Shown: positions 22,070-31,306 of the stretch, one piece after another | Layout: every line of letters starts with the position of its first letter | How positions within the stretch are numbered: position 1 is the first letter of the stretch | Origin: Bacteroidales bacterium | Lineage (GTDB): Bacteria; Bacteroidota; Bacteroidia; Bacteroidales; F082 | DNA: 32,958 nucleotides | Direction of reading: 5' to 3' | Assembly (NCBI GenBank): GCA_024400395.1 | Contig: JAKSMW010000024.1 | Span: 1 to 32,958, forward strand | Translations under genes and position numbers: made by a program | The notes under the pieces: model-generated | The model's database searches: none | Seen by the model: the letters and a program-made list of their open reading frames with translations, nothing else | Told to the model about the DNA's origin: nothing

Positions 22070-23914
22070 CTATTTTATTTCGTCACGGAGACAGCGGTAA
22101 CTTTTACGTGCCTGCGCCACATAGACGCTGGCGGTGTAATAATCAAACAATTTTGCGTAGCACTCCATCGCATCTTCTTTTCTGCCGAGCTGATATTCAA
22201 GAAGTTGTGCGTCTTCAATCAGAGCTTCATCGGCAATGTAGCTGTCGGCGTAGCCTTCATAAATGCGTTTGTAAAGGCTGTCAGACTGCTGGTAATCACC
22301 GTTTTCCCTTGCGATTTTCGCTTTTCTGTAAAGCAGGCTCGGCATACTCACCTCATTCGGGTTGTAGGCGTTTATCGAGTCAAGCATCTGATTTGCAAGG
22401 TCGTAGCGATGTTGATATATGTAATAATCCGCTTTCGCGAGACGTTTCAAGGCGATTGTGTCAAACTCAAGATTATCGCTTATCGTGAGCGAGAGCGTCA
22501 TGGCATCGTTGGCGATGAGTTTTGAGGTGGCGGCTTTCAGGATGTCGAGCGAGGCCTGCGCCCACTCGAACTCCCCGATGAAATAACGGAGCTGCCCGTT
22601 TTTGAACCGCGCCTCGTGCGCTACCGGCTCATTTTTCATCGACTTCTCAATCTGAGAATACAATAATGTCGCCTCCCAGACCTCATCCTTGAAAAGGTAA
22701 ATGTCGGCGAGTTCCATCTTCAAAACGGCATTGTCGGCATTAGTGAATCCAAGTTGCAACGCATTGTTTATCAATTCTATCGCCTCATCAGACCGGTCAA
22801 GTTCAAAAGCGAGGATGTGAGCCTGGATTGTCATCAGCGACTTGGTATATTTATAGAATCCTATATCTTTGAAAGCCTCGGCGATGCGTCCCGACAGGTT
22901 TTCATAAAACACCTTGTCGTGATTTCCTTCAACAATCGCTTTATTGTATTGCGTCTCTAAAAGCCCGACTTCGGCATCGATATAGAAAACGCCTTCCTTT
23001 GATTTGGCGGCGACGTATTCATAGCCGTCGATGGCGATGTCAAACTGCTGATTATCAAGCGCAATCTGTGAGATGTAAATGATGTCACTCTCGTGGTCGC
23101 CCTTGCGCCGGTCGAGTGCTTTCAGCTGCATCATGGCGAGTTCGTAGTCTTTCTGCTGAAGCGAAAACCACATCAGAAGCTGCGAAAACTCCTCATTTTC
23201 AGGCTTTTCCTGCGTGCTTTGCAAAAGCGCCATCCTGATGACATCGTTGACATTTCCGTTCATGTCGTACATCAGCAGTATGCGGAACCTGTTTTTCACA
23301 TTGTCGTACTGATTCGGATTCTCCTCCAAATAAAGAAGATAATATTTCACGCAGTTTTCAAAGTCGAGCAATGAATTATATGCGTAAGCCTTTTCAGAAT
23401 AGAAATTGTAACCGACCTTGGCACTTTGCGCACCTTTATTATATAATGTCAATGCCGCTTCATTAAAAGTCCTGACACGCAGCAAGTTAGCGACTTCCAA
23501 TATCGAATTTTTGTTTTCGGGGACATCTTTTACGATTTTCGCGACATACTTCTCCGACTTCTCGCTCTCGCCGTTTTTCAGATAAACGAATGCGAGGTCA
23601 ACATGCGATTTCCAGGCGTTGGGATTTGTTTTCAGAAAAGTCTTCAACTTGTCTTTCGCCGTTTCAAAATCATTTTTTTGCAAGAGACAGTCAACAAGCT
23701 GGTTGAAATACTGCGACCTTTTCGTATCATTGTAAAGCTGTTGATACAAATCGGCGGCCTTGTCGTATTCCTTGTTAGCGTAAAACTGATAAGCCAACCT
23801 TTCGTTGGTGGAGTTTGCAGGTATTTGAGCCTCAACGTGATACGACACGAAAAATGACATCACACAGAGTAATGTCATTATTTTATCGCGCATTTTATGA
23901 GGCAGCCGCGTCAT
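22070..23914 (-). CDS. Exported tetratricopeptide-repeat protein
   Basis: A 614-residue protein with a hydrophobic signal segment (MTLLCVMSFFVSYHVEAQ, residues 13-30) and then almost wholly helical TPR repeats, for example YQFYANKEYDKAADLYQQLY and SDSLYKRIYEGYADSY. It is probably a periplasmic or surface scaffold for a complex; the partner is unknown. The ATG at 23914 overlaps the stop of the lipoprotein gene (ATGA), which argues for that start, though the ATG at 23893 would place the signal peptide closer to the N-terminus. Confidence 0.8.
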   Translation of the reverse strand: MTRLPHKMRDKIMTLLCVMSFFVSYHVEAQIPANSTNERLAYQFYANKEYDKAADLYQQLYNDTKRSQYFNQLVDCLLQKNDFETAKDKLKTFLKTNPNAWKSHVDLAFVYLKNGESEKSEKYVAKIVKDVPENKNSILEVANLLRVRTFNEAALTLYNKGAQSAKVGYNFYSEKAYAYNSLLDFENCVKYYLLYLEENPNQYDNVKNRFRILLMYDMNGNVNDVIRMALLQSTQEKPENEEFSQLLMWFSLQQKDYELAMMQLKALDRRKGDHESDIIYISQIALDNQQFDIAIDGYEYVAAKSKEGVFYIDAEVGLLETQYNKAIVEGNHDKVFYENLSGRIAEAFKDIGFYKYTKSLMTIQAHILAFELDRSDEAIELINNALQLGFTNADNAVLKMELADIYLFKDEVWEATLLYSQIEKSMKNEPVAHEARFKNGQLRYFIGEFEWAQASLDILKAATSKLIANDAMTLSLTISDNLEFDTIALKRLAKADYYIYQHRYDLANQMLDSINAYNPNEVSMPSLLYRKAKIARENGDYQQSDSLYKRIYEGYADSYIADEALIEDAQLLEYQLGRKEDAMECYAKLFDYYTASVYVAQARKSYRCLRDEIK

Positions 23915-24381
23915 TTTGCAAGCTCCTTTGCGACTTTTTCCTGTTCGTCGAATTTCTCCTGAAAATACTTCACCTGCGCCTCTATTTTGTGCAGCGCGGC
24001 CTCCTCTTCGGAGATGTATTTCACAACTTTCTCTTCCGGCAACACGCCTGAAACCAGATCATCTTTGAGGTTGGAAAGCTGCTGACGCGAGAAATCGATG
24101 TCGTCCTGCATTATCGGGCGCATCGTCTCAAACTGTTGCAGATACATCGTCATGAGTTCGATTGCCTCAACGTTCGCAGCGGTTCTCGAAACCGTGGTGT
24201 CGAGCATCTGACATTTACTTACGAGATTGTTAAAATCTTCATTATAAATGACTTCAAGTTGACTCTCGGCCTTTGTCAGGCGTTTCTGCATGGAGTCAAT
24301 CTGTCCTGACGGCGACTTGGATGAGCAAGCCGCCATCAGGAACAGGACCGTTATTGCCAATATTTTACTTAATGATTTCAA
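23911..24381 (-). CDS. Small coiled-coil lipoprotein of unknown function
   Basis: A 156-residue lipoprotein with lipobox LMAAC (Cys19) after a short hydrophobic segment. The mature part is charged and helical with probable coiled coils (about 30-60 and 105-156). I do not recognise the family. It overlaps the 3' end of serS by 17 bp and the TPR gene by 4 bp, so the three are translationally linked; partnership with the TPR protein at an envelope membrane is plausible. Confidence 0.75.
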   Translation of the reverse strand: MKSLSKILAITVLFLMAACSSKSPSGQIDSMQKRLTKAESQLEVIYNEDFNNLVSKCQMLDTTVSRTAANVEAIELMTMYLQQFETMRPIMQDDIDFSRQQLSNLKDDLVSGVLPEEKVVKYISEEEAALHKIEAQVKYFQEKFDEQEKVAKELAK

Positions 24382-25636
24382 AGCCTGTGTATGGTTGAAG
24401 TGCCTTTGGAATTAAGATGCCGTCTTCTGTCTGGTTGTTTTCAAGCAACGCCGCCACTATTCTCGGCAATGCCAACGCACTGCCGTTCAGAGTGTGAGTC
24501 AACTGAATGTTGCCGTCTTTGTCTTTAAATCTGAGTTTCAATCTGTTAGATTGGAATGTTTCGAAGCAAGAAACGGAGCTTACTTCGAGCCAGAGCTGCT
24601 GTGCCGCCGACCACACCTCGTAGTCGTAAGTCATGGCCGAAGTCCAACTCATGTCGCCGCCGCAGAGACGGAGGACGTGGAACGGAAGTTCGAGCTTGCG
24701 AAGCAGGTTGGCGACGTGTTCCTTCATTGCCTCGAGGCGTTCGTAAGAGTTGTCAGGGTGAGCGATTTCGACGATTTCAACCTTGTCGAACTGATGCAGA
24801 CGGTTGAGTCCGCGGACGTTCTTGCCCCACGATCCGGCTTCACGGCGGAAGCAGTTGGAATAAGCCACCGTCTTGATCGGCAACTGGCTCTCCTGCACGA
24901 TCTGGTCGCGGAAGATGTTCGTCACCGGCACCTCGGCTGTAGGAATCATGTACATCTTATCCAACGGGACGGCATACATCTGCGCCTCCTTGTCAGGAAG
25001 CTGGCCTGTGGCGTAGGCCGATGCCTCGTTCACGAGAATCGGAGGCTGGACCTCGAAGTAACCGTCGGCGACCGCTTCATCCAAGAAGAAGTTGATAAGT
25101 GCGCGTTGCAGACGTGCGCCTTTGCCTTTATAGAACGGGAAACCCGCACCTGTGACCTTGTTACCGAGTTCAAAATCAGCGAGTTGATATTTATTGAGAA
25201 GCTCCCAGTGAGGAAGCGCGTTCTTCGGAAGTTCCGGCATCTTGCCTTCTTCGCTGACCACGAGGTTGTCGGCAGCGGTCTTGCCGCGCGGAACCATGAG
25301 GTTTGGCGTGTTTGGAATCTCCACCAACTTACTGTTAATCAAACGTTTCACTTCTTCAAGACGCTCGCCTTTGACTTTTGTGAGTTCTTTGAGTTCGGCG
25401 ACGCGAGCCTTCATCGGAGCGGCTTCGGCAGCCTTGCCTTGCTTGCAAAGGTCGCCAATCTGACGTGCAATTGAATTGGCTTCGGCCAAAGCCTCGTCGT
25501 TTTCCTGCTGTGTCTTACGACGTTCATCGTCCAAAGCAAGAATCTCGTCGAGCAGTTCAAAACGTGTGAAGTTCTTGATACTCAAACGATTTATACATTC
25601 TTCTTTATGTTCTCTGATATAAGGAATTGTTAGCAT
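24365..25636 (-). CDS. serS: Seryl-tRNA synthetase
   Basis: About 423 residues from the ATG at 25636 (MLTIPYIREHKEECI), the usual size. It has an N-terminal tRNA-binding coiled coil (about 30-105), then the class II core with motif 2 in NCFRREAGSWGKNVRGLNRLHQF and motif 3 in NGSALALPRIVAALLENNQ. It charges tRNA-Ser with serine. The upstream in-frame start at 25669 lies on the far side of the promoter and is rejected. Its 3' end overlaps the lipoprotein gene. Confidence 0.96.
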   Translation of the reverse strand: MLTIPYIREHKEECINRLSIKNFTRFELLDEILALDDERRKTQQENDEALAEANSIARQIGDLCKQGKAAEAAPMKARVAELKELTKVKGERLEEVKRLINSKLVEIPNTPNLMVPRGKTAADNLVVSEEGKMPELPKNALPHWELLNKYQLADFELGNKVTGAGFPFYKGKGARLQRALINFFLDEAVADGYFEVQPPILVNEASAYATGQLPDKEAQMYAVPLDKMYMIPTAEVPVTNIFRDQIVQESQLPIKTVAYSNCFRREAGSWGKNVRGLNRLHQFDKVEIVEIAHPDNSYERLEAMKEHVANLLRKLELPFHVLRLCGGDMSWTSAMTYDYEVWSAAQQLWLEVSSVSCFETFQSNRLKLRFKDKDGNIQLTHTLNGSALALPRIVAALLENNQTEDGILIPKALQPYTGFEIIK

Positions 25637-25657
25637 AGCTATTAAAAATTTTGCGTG

Positions 25658-25665
25658 CAAAGGTA
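25658..25665 (-). promoter_or_regulatory. -7 element upstream of serS
   Basis: Minus-strand TACCTTTG, 21 bp before the serS ATG. The -33 region falls within the 3' end of the T9SS protein gene and shows no clear TTTG. Confidence 0.5.
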
Positions 25666-25675
25666 GCAAAAAACT

Positions 25676-27235
25676 TTATTTCCTGACCACCTTTTTTACA
25701 ACTTTATTTCCATTTTTGTCGATAATACTGAAGAAATAAACGCCGCCTTCGAGATTTGTGACGTCAATCTTGTTTTCATTGGCAAGATTGACATTCATAA
25801 CCAATTGACCGACAGCGTTATAGACTTCAAGATTGTCGAGGTTTTCACCTATGACATTCACGAAGTCGTTGGCTGGATTCGGGAAGATGTTCAAGGAAAC
25901 GGCATTGTTTTCATTGACGGTTTCAGGTTTGAATGCCGTGACTTTAATGTCGTCGATGCACCAACCGGGGCCGTTGTCGCCTTTCTTGTAAAACGCGATA
26001 TAGACCGTCTCGCCGATGTATTCCGAAAGGTCAATCTCTATCTTAACATATTCCATGTCAATGGGTTCGGCATCGACCCAGGCTTCATCCCACTCGCCGT
26101 TGTAGAGAGCTTCGATGTCGGGGTTCGTTGAGACTCTCACCGAATGATGGACGTAATCTTCGGCGAAAATGACCATCGAATAGAAAGTCATTTGGCTTTC
26201 GAAGGCGATGTCGTTGAGCTTCAGCGGTCGGCTGATGAACGCTTTTTCCTCGTATGCGTTGAGAAGTGCGTCGCCGAAGAGCAGGTAGTCGCCGCTGTGT
26301 GACATTATTATCTCGCCGTCGTTCTCCTCGTGTGTCCAGATGCAGTTCGGGAAGTCGGTGAAGTTGACGCCGCGCCATGCATCGAAGCCGTCTTCTGTCT
26401 CGAAGCCTTCTTCAAAAGTCTGATTGTCATTGACTTCGTAAACTTCAGGATATTCGTATGCGTCAACAAACTCGGCCGTGAACCCGGCACTTTGCGTGAC
26501 GGTGACTTGGCGCGGGTTTTCGGTATTGCCGTCGCTCCACTGTGAGAAGACGTAACCGTTTCTGCCTGTGGCTGTCAGTGTTGCGACTTCGCCGCTGTCG
26601 TAAGTGCCCGCTCCCTCGACGTTGCCGCCGAAGAACGGAGCGGCATTGGCTGTGATCTCGAATGAGGAACCGGCTGTCTCTTCAATTTTGAAGTCGTCCA
26701 CGCAAAAACCGTGAGCGTCGTAGCCTTCGCGCAAGAAGCTGATATACACCGTCTTGCCCGCCCACGGGGTGAGGTCGATGAATATCTGACGCCATTCCTC
26801 CTGCGGCTCCTCCTCTTCCCAAATGACGACGGCGTTGCTTTCATCGCCCGGTGTCACGTAATCCTCACGGATTCTGACTTTCGACTCCCGGAAATCGTCA
26901 ACATACGTCGTGGCTGTCCAGAATGAGAGTTCGTAGCTGTTTCCGGCTGTGAGGTTGAAGGCCGGGCTTACGACTTCGATGCGCGAGTCGCCGTATGTCG
27001 TCGCCGAATATGCGAAATACTGACCACCGTGAGAGTACATCCCGTTGCCGTTGCTGGTCCTCTGCCATGTGACGTTACCCGCGTAAACAATTGGCAACCA
27101 GTCTGATGTCCATTCCGTCTCGTTTTCAAAACCGCAGCTGTATGGATAAACTTCAACTGCGTTTGCATTCAATGCGATGCCGAGGAACAATGCCGCGAGC
27201 ATCAGCGATTTCTTAAATAACCTTGTCATACTCAT
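25676..27235 (-). CDS. Secreted protein with two adhesin-type jelly-rolls and T9SS sorting signal
   Basis: A 519-residue protein with a signal peptide (about residues 1-26, ending NANA). Two choice-of-anchor J or cleaved-adhesin-like domains lie at about 30-180 and 275-425, each ending in a similar block (GFCVDDFKIEE; GWCIDDIKVTA). Between them, at about 190-260, is a divergent InlB-type repeat (GGNVEGAGTYDSGEVATLTATG, VFSQWSDG). The C-terminal 75 residues (LNIFPNPANDFVNV to GVYFFSI and KKVVRK) are a T9SS sorting domain. It is a surface-attached binding protein by layout; the ligand is unknown. No good promoter is visible in 27236-27375. Confidence 0.88.
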   Translation of the reverse strand: MSMTRLFKKSLMLAALFLGIALNANAVEVYPYSCGFENETEWTSDWLPIVYAGNVTWQRTSNGNGMYSHGGQYFAYSATTYGDSRIEVVSPAFNLTAGNSYELSFWTATTYVDDFRESKVRIREDYVTPGDESNAVVIWEEEEPQEEWRQIFIDLTPWAGKTVYISFLREGYDAHGFCVDDFKIEETAGSSFEITANAAPFFGGNVEGAGTYDSGEVATLTATGRNGYVFSQWSDGNTENPRQVTVTQSAGFTAEFVDAYEYPEVYEVNDNQTFEEGFETEDGFDAWRGVNFTDFPNCIWTHEENDGEIIMSHSGDYLLFGDALLNAYEEKAFISRPLKLNDIAFESQMTFYSMVIFAEDYVHHSVRVSTNPDIEALYNGEWDEAWVDAEPIDMEYVKIEIDLSEYIGETVYIAFYKKGDNGPGWCIDDIKVTAFKPETVNENNAVSLNIFPNPANDFVNVIGENLDNLEVYNAVGQLVMNVNLANENKIDVTNLEGGVYFFSIIDKNGNKVVKKVVRK

Positions 27236-27375
27236 TTTTTATTATTATTACTTTTTCAACCATTAACGTCTTTCCAACTCACAATATTTTGTTTCTCCAT
27301 ATCAACGCCGATAAAGTTCCTTCTTTCCTCTACTACATTGTAAATCAATTCAGTTTTGTCAATATAAACTTTCAG

Positions 27376-28929
27376 CTAAACCACCTCCCACTCAACGATG
27401 TTTTTCTTTTCTGAAGAGAAGCTCACTCCTATGCGGAAAAGTTTTCTTTTATCCGCGGCGTATGGCTCGGCGTAGCCTTTGTCTTCAATCTGTTTCAGGG
27501 CTTCGGCGGCCGTGCCGTTTAATTTGAACTCGAAGATATAAACGTAGTCGTCCGTCTCAACGATGATGTCGGCTCTTCCTCTTGAATTTTCCTTTTCCGT
27601 CAGGACCGTGTAACACGACAGCAGATTGAACACTAAATACAATGTGTAATGATAGTGGCTCTCGTAGCTCCAGACGCGTTCCTGATAGTTTGCGTTGTAT
27701 GGGATTGAGGCGAAGAAGCCGGAGAGTGCGTCGCGCATGTCGTCCAAGCGACACTCGCCGAGCATATCGCTGATATCCATGACCAGGCAATTCGTGCCGC
27801 CGTGGATGTCGTTGAGATAGTCGTTGGCGAGCAGGTCGATGAAGCCGTTGCGCACCTCGTTGTTCGGGAAGTCCAATTTGTAAAGCCCCTTCCTGCCATC
27901 GTAGCCTTTTATCGTGAGGTATCCGCTCTGGTATATCATCGCCAAGGGGTCTTCGACATCGGCCTTGTAGTCCATGAAGTATTTCTTCGCATACGACTTG
28001 CTTACGATGTCTTTGATGTTCGTCTTGTGCCTGTTTATGAGTTTTATAAGGTATGTCGGAGTGCCTGACGCAAACCAATATTCATCCAATTTCCTGTCGT
28101 TCAATGCGTTCAGCACGCTGTAAGGGTTGAAGATGTCTGTCATCCCCTCGGAGAAATGGTAGCCGTCGTACTGTTTCTTGAGGCGGATGTACATCTCCTC
28201 CTTCGAACACTTCCTTTTCTCGGCCATCACCGCAATCTCCTCGTCGAAATAGCTCACGAGTTCGTCTTTGGTGATGCCGCACAGCGCGTCGAACTCGCTC
28301 TTCATGCTGATGTCCTCCGGCTGGTTGAAGCCGCTGAAAACGCTCACCTGCGAGAACTTGGTGACACCTGTGAGAAGAACGAAACGCAGATGTTCGTCGG
28401 TTTTCTTGAAGGTGCTGTATATTTCTTTCAGTGCATCGCGGTTCGTCTGTTCTTGTGCCTCCATGAGAACGTCAAGCAAAGGCTTGTCGTATTCGTCAAT
28501 AAGGACTACAACTTTCCGCCCTGTCTTCTCATGCGCCGCCGCGATGACGTTTGAGAAACGGATGCCGATCTCTTCATATTTTTTGCTGACACCATATTCC
28601 TCCTCCCACTCGTCAAGATAATTGCCCATCGTGCTGGGAATATAGTTGGGATCCTTAAAATTACCTTGCGAGAAATCCACATGAAACACCGGATACTGCG
28701 TCCAATCCTTCTCCAACTTCTCCATTTCCAGGCCTTTGAAGAGTTCTTTTTCACCTTTGAAATAGCTTTCCAATGTTGAAATTAGCAATGATTTCCCGAA
28801 CCGTCGGGGGCGGCATAAAAAGCATATATGTTTCTGCGCGAGGTTGTAAACGAGGTCTGTCTTATCTACATAAACCATGCCTTCCTCGATGAGTGTGCTG
28901 AACGTCTGGGTTCCGATGGGGTACTTCAT
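27376..28929 (-). CDS. AAA-ATPase-like/PD-(D/E)XK nuclease-like protein (PF09820 + PF08011 type)
   Basis: About 517 residues from the ATG at 28929 (MKYPIGTQTFSTLIEEGMVYVDKT), the typical start of this family. The N-terminal half is a divergent AAA ATPase with P-loop RPRRFGKSLL (about residues 40-49) and Walker B VVLIDEYDKP. The C-terminus has a PD-(D/E)XK signature: Asp in GRADIIVE, then Glu/Lys in YIFEFKLNG. Such proteins are abundant in multiple copies in Bacteroidales and some anaerobes; a role in defence or mobile-element control has been proposed but is not established. The gene stands alone between surface-protein genes. Confidence 0.9.
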   Translation of the reverse strand: MKYPIGTQTFSTLIEEGMVYVDKTDLVYNLAQKHICFLCRPRRFGKSLLISTLESYFKGEKELFKGLEMEKLEKDWTQYPVFHVDFSQGNFKDPNYIPSTMGNYLDEWEEEYGVSKKYEEIGIRFSNVIAAAHEKTGRKVVVLIDEYDKPLLDVLMEAQEQTNRDALKEIYSTFKKTDEHLRFVLLTGVTKFSQVSVFSGFNQPEDISMKSEFDALCGITKDELVSYFDEEIAVMAEKRKCSKEEMYIRLKKQYDGYHFSEGMTDIFNPYSVLNALNDRKLDEYWFASGTPTYLIKLINRHKTNIKDIVSKSYAKKYFMDYKADVEDPLAMIYQSGYLTIKGYDGRKGLYKLDFPNNEVRNGFIDLLANDYLNDIHGGTNCLVMDISDMLGECRLDDMRDALSGFFASIPYNANYQERVWSYESHYHYTLYLVFNLLSCYTVLTEKENSRGRADIIVETDDYVYIFEFKLNGTAAEALKQIEDKGYAEPYAADKRKLFRIGVSFSSEKKNIVEWEVV

Positions 28930-28953
28930 AACGGTATCATTTTTTTCAGGCTG

Positions 28954-28961
28954 CAAAGATA
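28954..28961 (-). promoter_or_regulatory. -7 element upstream of the AAA-ATPase-like gene
   Basis: Minus-strand TATCTTTG, 24 bp before the ATG at 28929. The -33 region is AT-rich without a clear TTTG. Confidence 0.45.
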
Positions 28962-29004
28962 GTAAAAAGTTTTTAAAGTGCTAAAAGTGGAGAGTTAAAA
29001 GTTA

Positions 29005-29034
29005 AAAGAGGCCTCCATCTCTGAAAGCCTCTTT
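29005..29034 (-). terminator. Intrinsic terminator after the surface lipoprotein gene
   Basis: A perfect 8-bp stem (AAAGAGGC/GCCTCTTT; 29034-29027 with 29012-29005) and 14-nt loop, followed on the minus strand by TTTTAACTTTTAAC. It begins 28 bp after the lipoprotein stop codon. Confidence 0.7.
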
Positions 29035-29062
29035 GCAATATGATATTCGTAATAGTTGAATT

Positions 29063-30805
29063 CTATTTTACATTACGAACAAGACGGACGGAATTTCCAT
29101 TATACCTACCAGCCTTTTTATCACAGTTAAATTCGGCTGATGAAAATGCTAATTTTGAAGAGTAACTATCACTATCTTGATAAAACACACTTCTTGACCA
29201 GTAGCAAACAGAGACACCAACTTGACTAAATTTATTACCTGAACTATAATAGCGATAGCCAACAGCTGGAAGGAAAATAACGCCAGCTTTCTCCTGTTCA
29301 GTAAACTCAGACACAGTGTAACTAATCGGGTAATCAACATAGCAGTTGACTTTGTCCGGAGCCGTACCCATTTTTGTTTCGTCCCATGCAAAAATGTCTG
29401 GGAATATCAGCAAACCTTTAACCCCGTTCACTTTAACCATTGCGTATCGCGAGAGGTTCGGAAGTCCAGTGGTATTGGTAGTACGTGTATTGAACAGATA
29501 CGTCCATTCGGCTTTGCTCAACGTGTACCAGCCTGCTTCAGTTTCGATGTCTCCGCAATATATCGTATTGCAGCCCCAGTCTGACTTATATTCCACACTC
29601 AATTCGTACGTTTTTCCGTAAGGTCCGTAGTATTTATTTCTATTTGCTGTAGAATACGGTTGGTATTCAGTCTCAGATGATGTCCGCGTGTCCTGGTACC
29701 CCGTGCAGCCCCAGCCGAACAGGTCGCGAGCAGCCGCCTTGTCCGCATCGGTCTCGCTGGGACCGGCTGTGCCGGAACCCGTGTTGTACATTCCAGCCAA
29801 GTAACCAAGTGAGGTGAGGTCGACGTTGCCCTTATTACCCGTTGTGGTATTCGGACCGTCGCCCATGTAGTCCCACTGGTGTTCAGCGAAACGCCACTTA
29901 TGACCTTCCTCTGCCTGGCCAAGGTACTGCAGGTTGCCCGGCGAGAAGAACACCGTGGTGGTTGCCGAAACGCTGAACACCGGCACAGCCTTCACCTCAA
30001 CCTCGCCGCAGTCAAGCATGTTGTTGACAGCATCGAAGGCGGACGTCGCAGTCAACTTCTTCTCCACGTATATGCCGTTGGCGCAGTCGAAGCGCACCGT
30101 GAGGTCGCCGCCGTTGATTTTAGCGAGCGGGATGTAAACGCACTGCGCTGCTTCCGCCGTGAGCTGGAGGCCGTCGCCGAAGAGAACGGTCATCGTCTTC
30201 GAGGCGCCGTCACCGGCGATGGCGTTGAATGTGGGATTACCTTCGCCGTCGAACGTTACGCTTATGTCTCCGCTGAGGTTGGACGTCGCGCTCGTGAACA
30301 CGATCGACTTCAGCTTGCTGGCTTCGGTGTTGCCGCCCTTGAGCTGCATTTTCAGCATGTTCACCGCATTGTGGAACTGCAGGCCGCCTTCAACACTGTT
30401 GGTGACCGCCACCATCGGGACGATTTGCTTCTCGGTGTCGTATGTCCATTCCGCCAGGATGCTGAGTTTCAGCGTCGTACCGCTATATGTCGTCGCATCC
30501 GCCGGGTAGCCGATACGGTAAGGGCCGTCGCCCGTGACAGGGCCTTCAAATACGCCTTCCGTAGTGCCGGCTCCCTCTTTGAGGGTCAGAACGCTCTCGG
30601 CGTTCATCCTGATCTGGTCGCCTACGCTCCAGTTCACGTTCTGGCCGTCGATGGCCGTCTTCGAGCCGTTGCCGCTCTCCGTCACCGCGCTGATGGTAAC
30701 GACTCTTCCGTCACCGCTGAATCCGATGACCGGCTTCCTGCATGAAACCATCGTCATCAGGCCCGCCAACGCAAGGCCCATCATTGCCATTGAGAATCTC
30801 TTCAT
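29063..30805 (-). CDS. Surface lipoprotein with fimbrillin-like N-terminus and FISUMP-like C-terminus
   Basis: A 580-residue lipoprotein with lipobox MVSC (Cys22). The N-terminal half (about 40-275: SKTAIDGQNVNWSVGDQIRMN, LKLSILAEWTYDTE, LKSIVFTSATSNLSGDISV) has the layout of fimbrillin-like surface proteins. The C-terminal half (about 280-580: FFSPGNLQYLG, WRFAEHQWDYMGD, LSKAEWTYLFNTR, SVRLVRN) is of the Fibrobacter-major-paralogous type common in Bacteroidales. It is probably exposed on the outer membrane. A 48-aa protein gene lies just upstream and a terminator follows. Confidence 0.85.
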   Translation of the reverse strand: MKRFSMAMMGLALAGLMTMVSCRKPVIGFSGDGRVVTISAVTESGNGSKTAIDGQNVNWSVGDQIRMNAESVLTLKEGAGTTEGVFEGPVTGDGPYRIGYPADATTYSGTTLKLSILAEWTYDTEKQIVPMVAVTNSVEGGLQFHNAVNMLKMQLKGGNTEASKLKSIVFTSATSNLSGDISVTFDGEGNPTFNAIAGDGASKTMTVLFGDGLQLTAEAAQCVYIPLAKINGGDLTVRFDCANGIYVEKKLTATSAFDAVNNMLDCGEVEVKAVPVFSVSATTTVFFSPGNLQYLGQAEEGHKWRFAEHQWDYMGDGPNTTTGNKGNVDLTSLGYLAGMYNTGSGTAGPSETDADKAAARDLFGWGCTGYQDTRTSSETEYQPYSTANRNKYYGPYGKTYELSVEYKSDWGCNTIYCGDIETEAGWYTLSKAEWTYLFNTRTTNTTGLPNLSRYAMVKVNGVKGLLIFPDIFAWDETKMGTAPDKVNCYVDYPISYTVSEFTEQEKAGVIFLPAVGYRYYSSGNKFSQVGVSVCYWSRSVFYQDSDSYSSKLAFSSAEFNCDKKAGRYNGNSVRLVRNVK

Positions 30806-30862
30806 CTCTTTTTCTCCTTTCTTTTTCTTTGATTGTTAGACTTTGATGTGTCAACGCCGGCG

Positions 30863-31009
30863 TCAGTCACCGAAGCTTATCTTCACATTGTTGAACACCT
30901 GTGTGCTTTTCACTGCGCCGCTCGCGGCGTAGCCGTTCTCTGTGACGAAGCTCGCCGCTTCAATCCTTGGGGCTTCGTAGCCTGTTTTTTTGCTGATTTT
31001 TGCCTTCAT
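30863..31009 (-). CDS. 48-residue small protein at the head of the lipoprotein operon
   Basis: An ATG at 31009 opens 48 codons ending in TGA (30863-30865). The product starts MKAKISKKTGYEAPRIEAAS and continues with ENGYAASGAV to KISFGD. Short basic-start peptides with an APxxE core and a small-residue motif commonly precede fimbrillin or lipoprotein genes in Bacteroidales; the resemblance is from memory. It lies 57 bp upstream of the lipoprotein, same strand, downstream of a shared promoter. There is no signal peptide. Function unknown. Confidence 0.65.
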   Translation of the reverse strand: MKAKISKKTGYEAPRIEAASFVTENGYAASGAVKSTQVFNNVKISFGD

Positions 31010-31022
31010 TTTTTTATTATTT

Positions 31023-31152
31023 ATTAAAGTCTTTAAAGTCGATTAATGTCATTAATGTCTTGAAAAAAGATCCCCTGAAGCCCCTGAAATTCCTCAAACA
31101 CCTTAAACTCCTCAAGTTCCTTAAACCCCTGAAAACGCCGAAAGCCCCTGAC
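31023..31152. repeat. Tandem array of about fourteen 9-bp units (CCCCTGAAA type)
   Basis: Nine gapless units at 31072-31152 (for example CCCCTGAAG, TTCCTCAAA, CACCTTAAA, CTCCTCAAG) are preceded by more diverged units (ATTAAAGTC, TTTAAAGTC, ATTAATGTC twice; one extra base at 31041). Consensus is roughly NNCCTNAAA. It lies in the leader of the small-protein operon, ending 14 bp from the start codon. Confidence 0.8.
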
Positions 31153-31306
31153 TTGCGGTCAGCGGCGGAGTTTTCAAGCAAATGATAAATTGTTGATTTA
31201 CAGCAAATTGGCAACGGGAGGGGTAATCACAATATCCCTATTCGCCAAATTCGGCGAACAGAAACCTTGTTCTTGATATTGTAAATATGCTTTTTTCGTA
31301 TTGGCG

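Noticed and set aside
24494-25474. Long plus-strand frame of 326 codons antisense to serS
   Set aside because: serS is unmistakable on the other strand; the antisense product has no recognisable domain and reflects codon bias of serS.
29879-30745. Plus-strand frame of 288 codons antisense to the surface lipoprotein
   Set aside because: The minus-strand lipoprotein has a lipobox and family motifs; the antisense product is Arg/Val/His-rich without domains.
31000-31214. Short frames rich in LKPLK or FRGLRNLRSLR on both strands
   Set aside because: They are translations of the 9-bp array, not proteins; similar false frames occur at 12747-12787 and 19850-20056.
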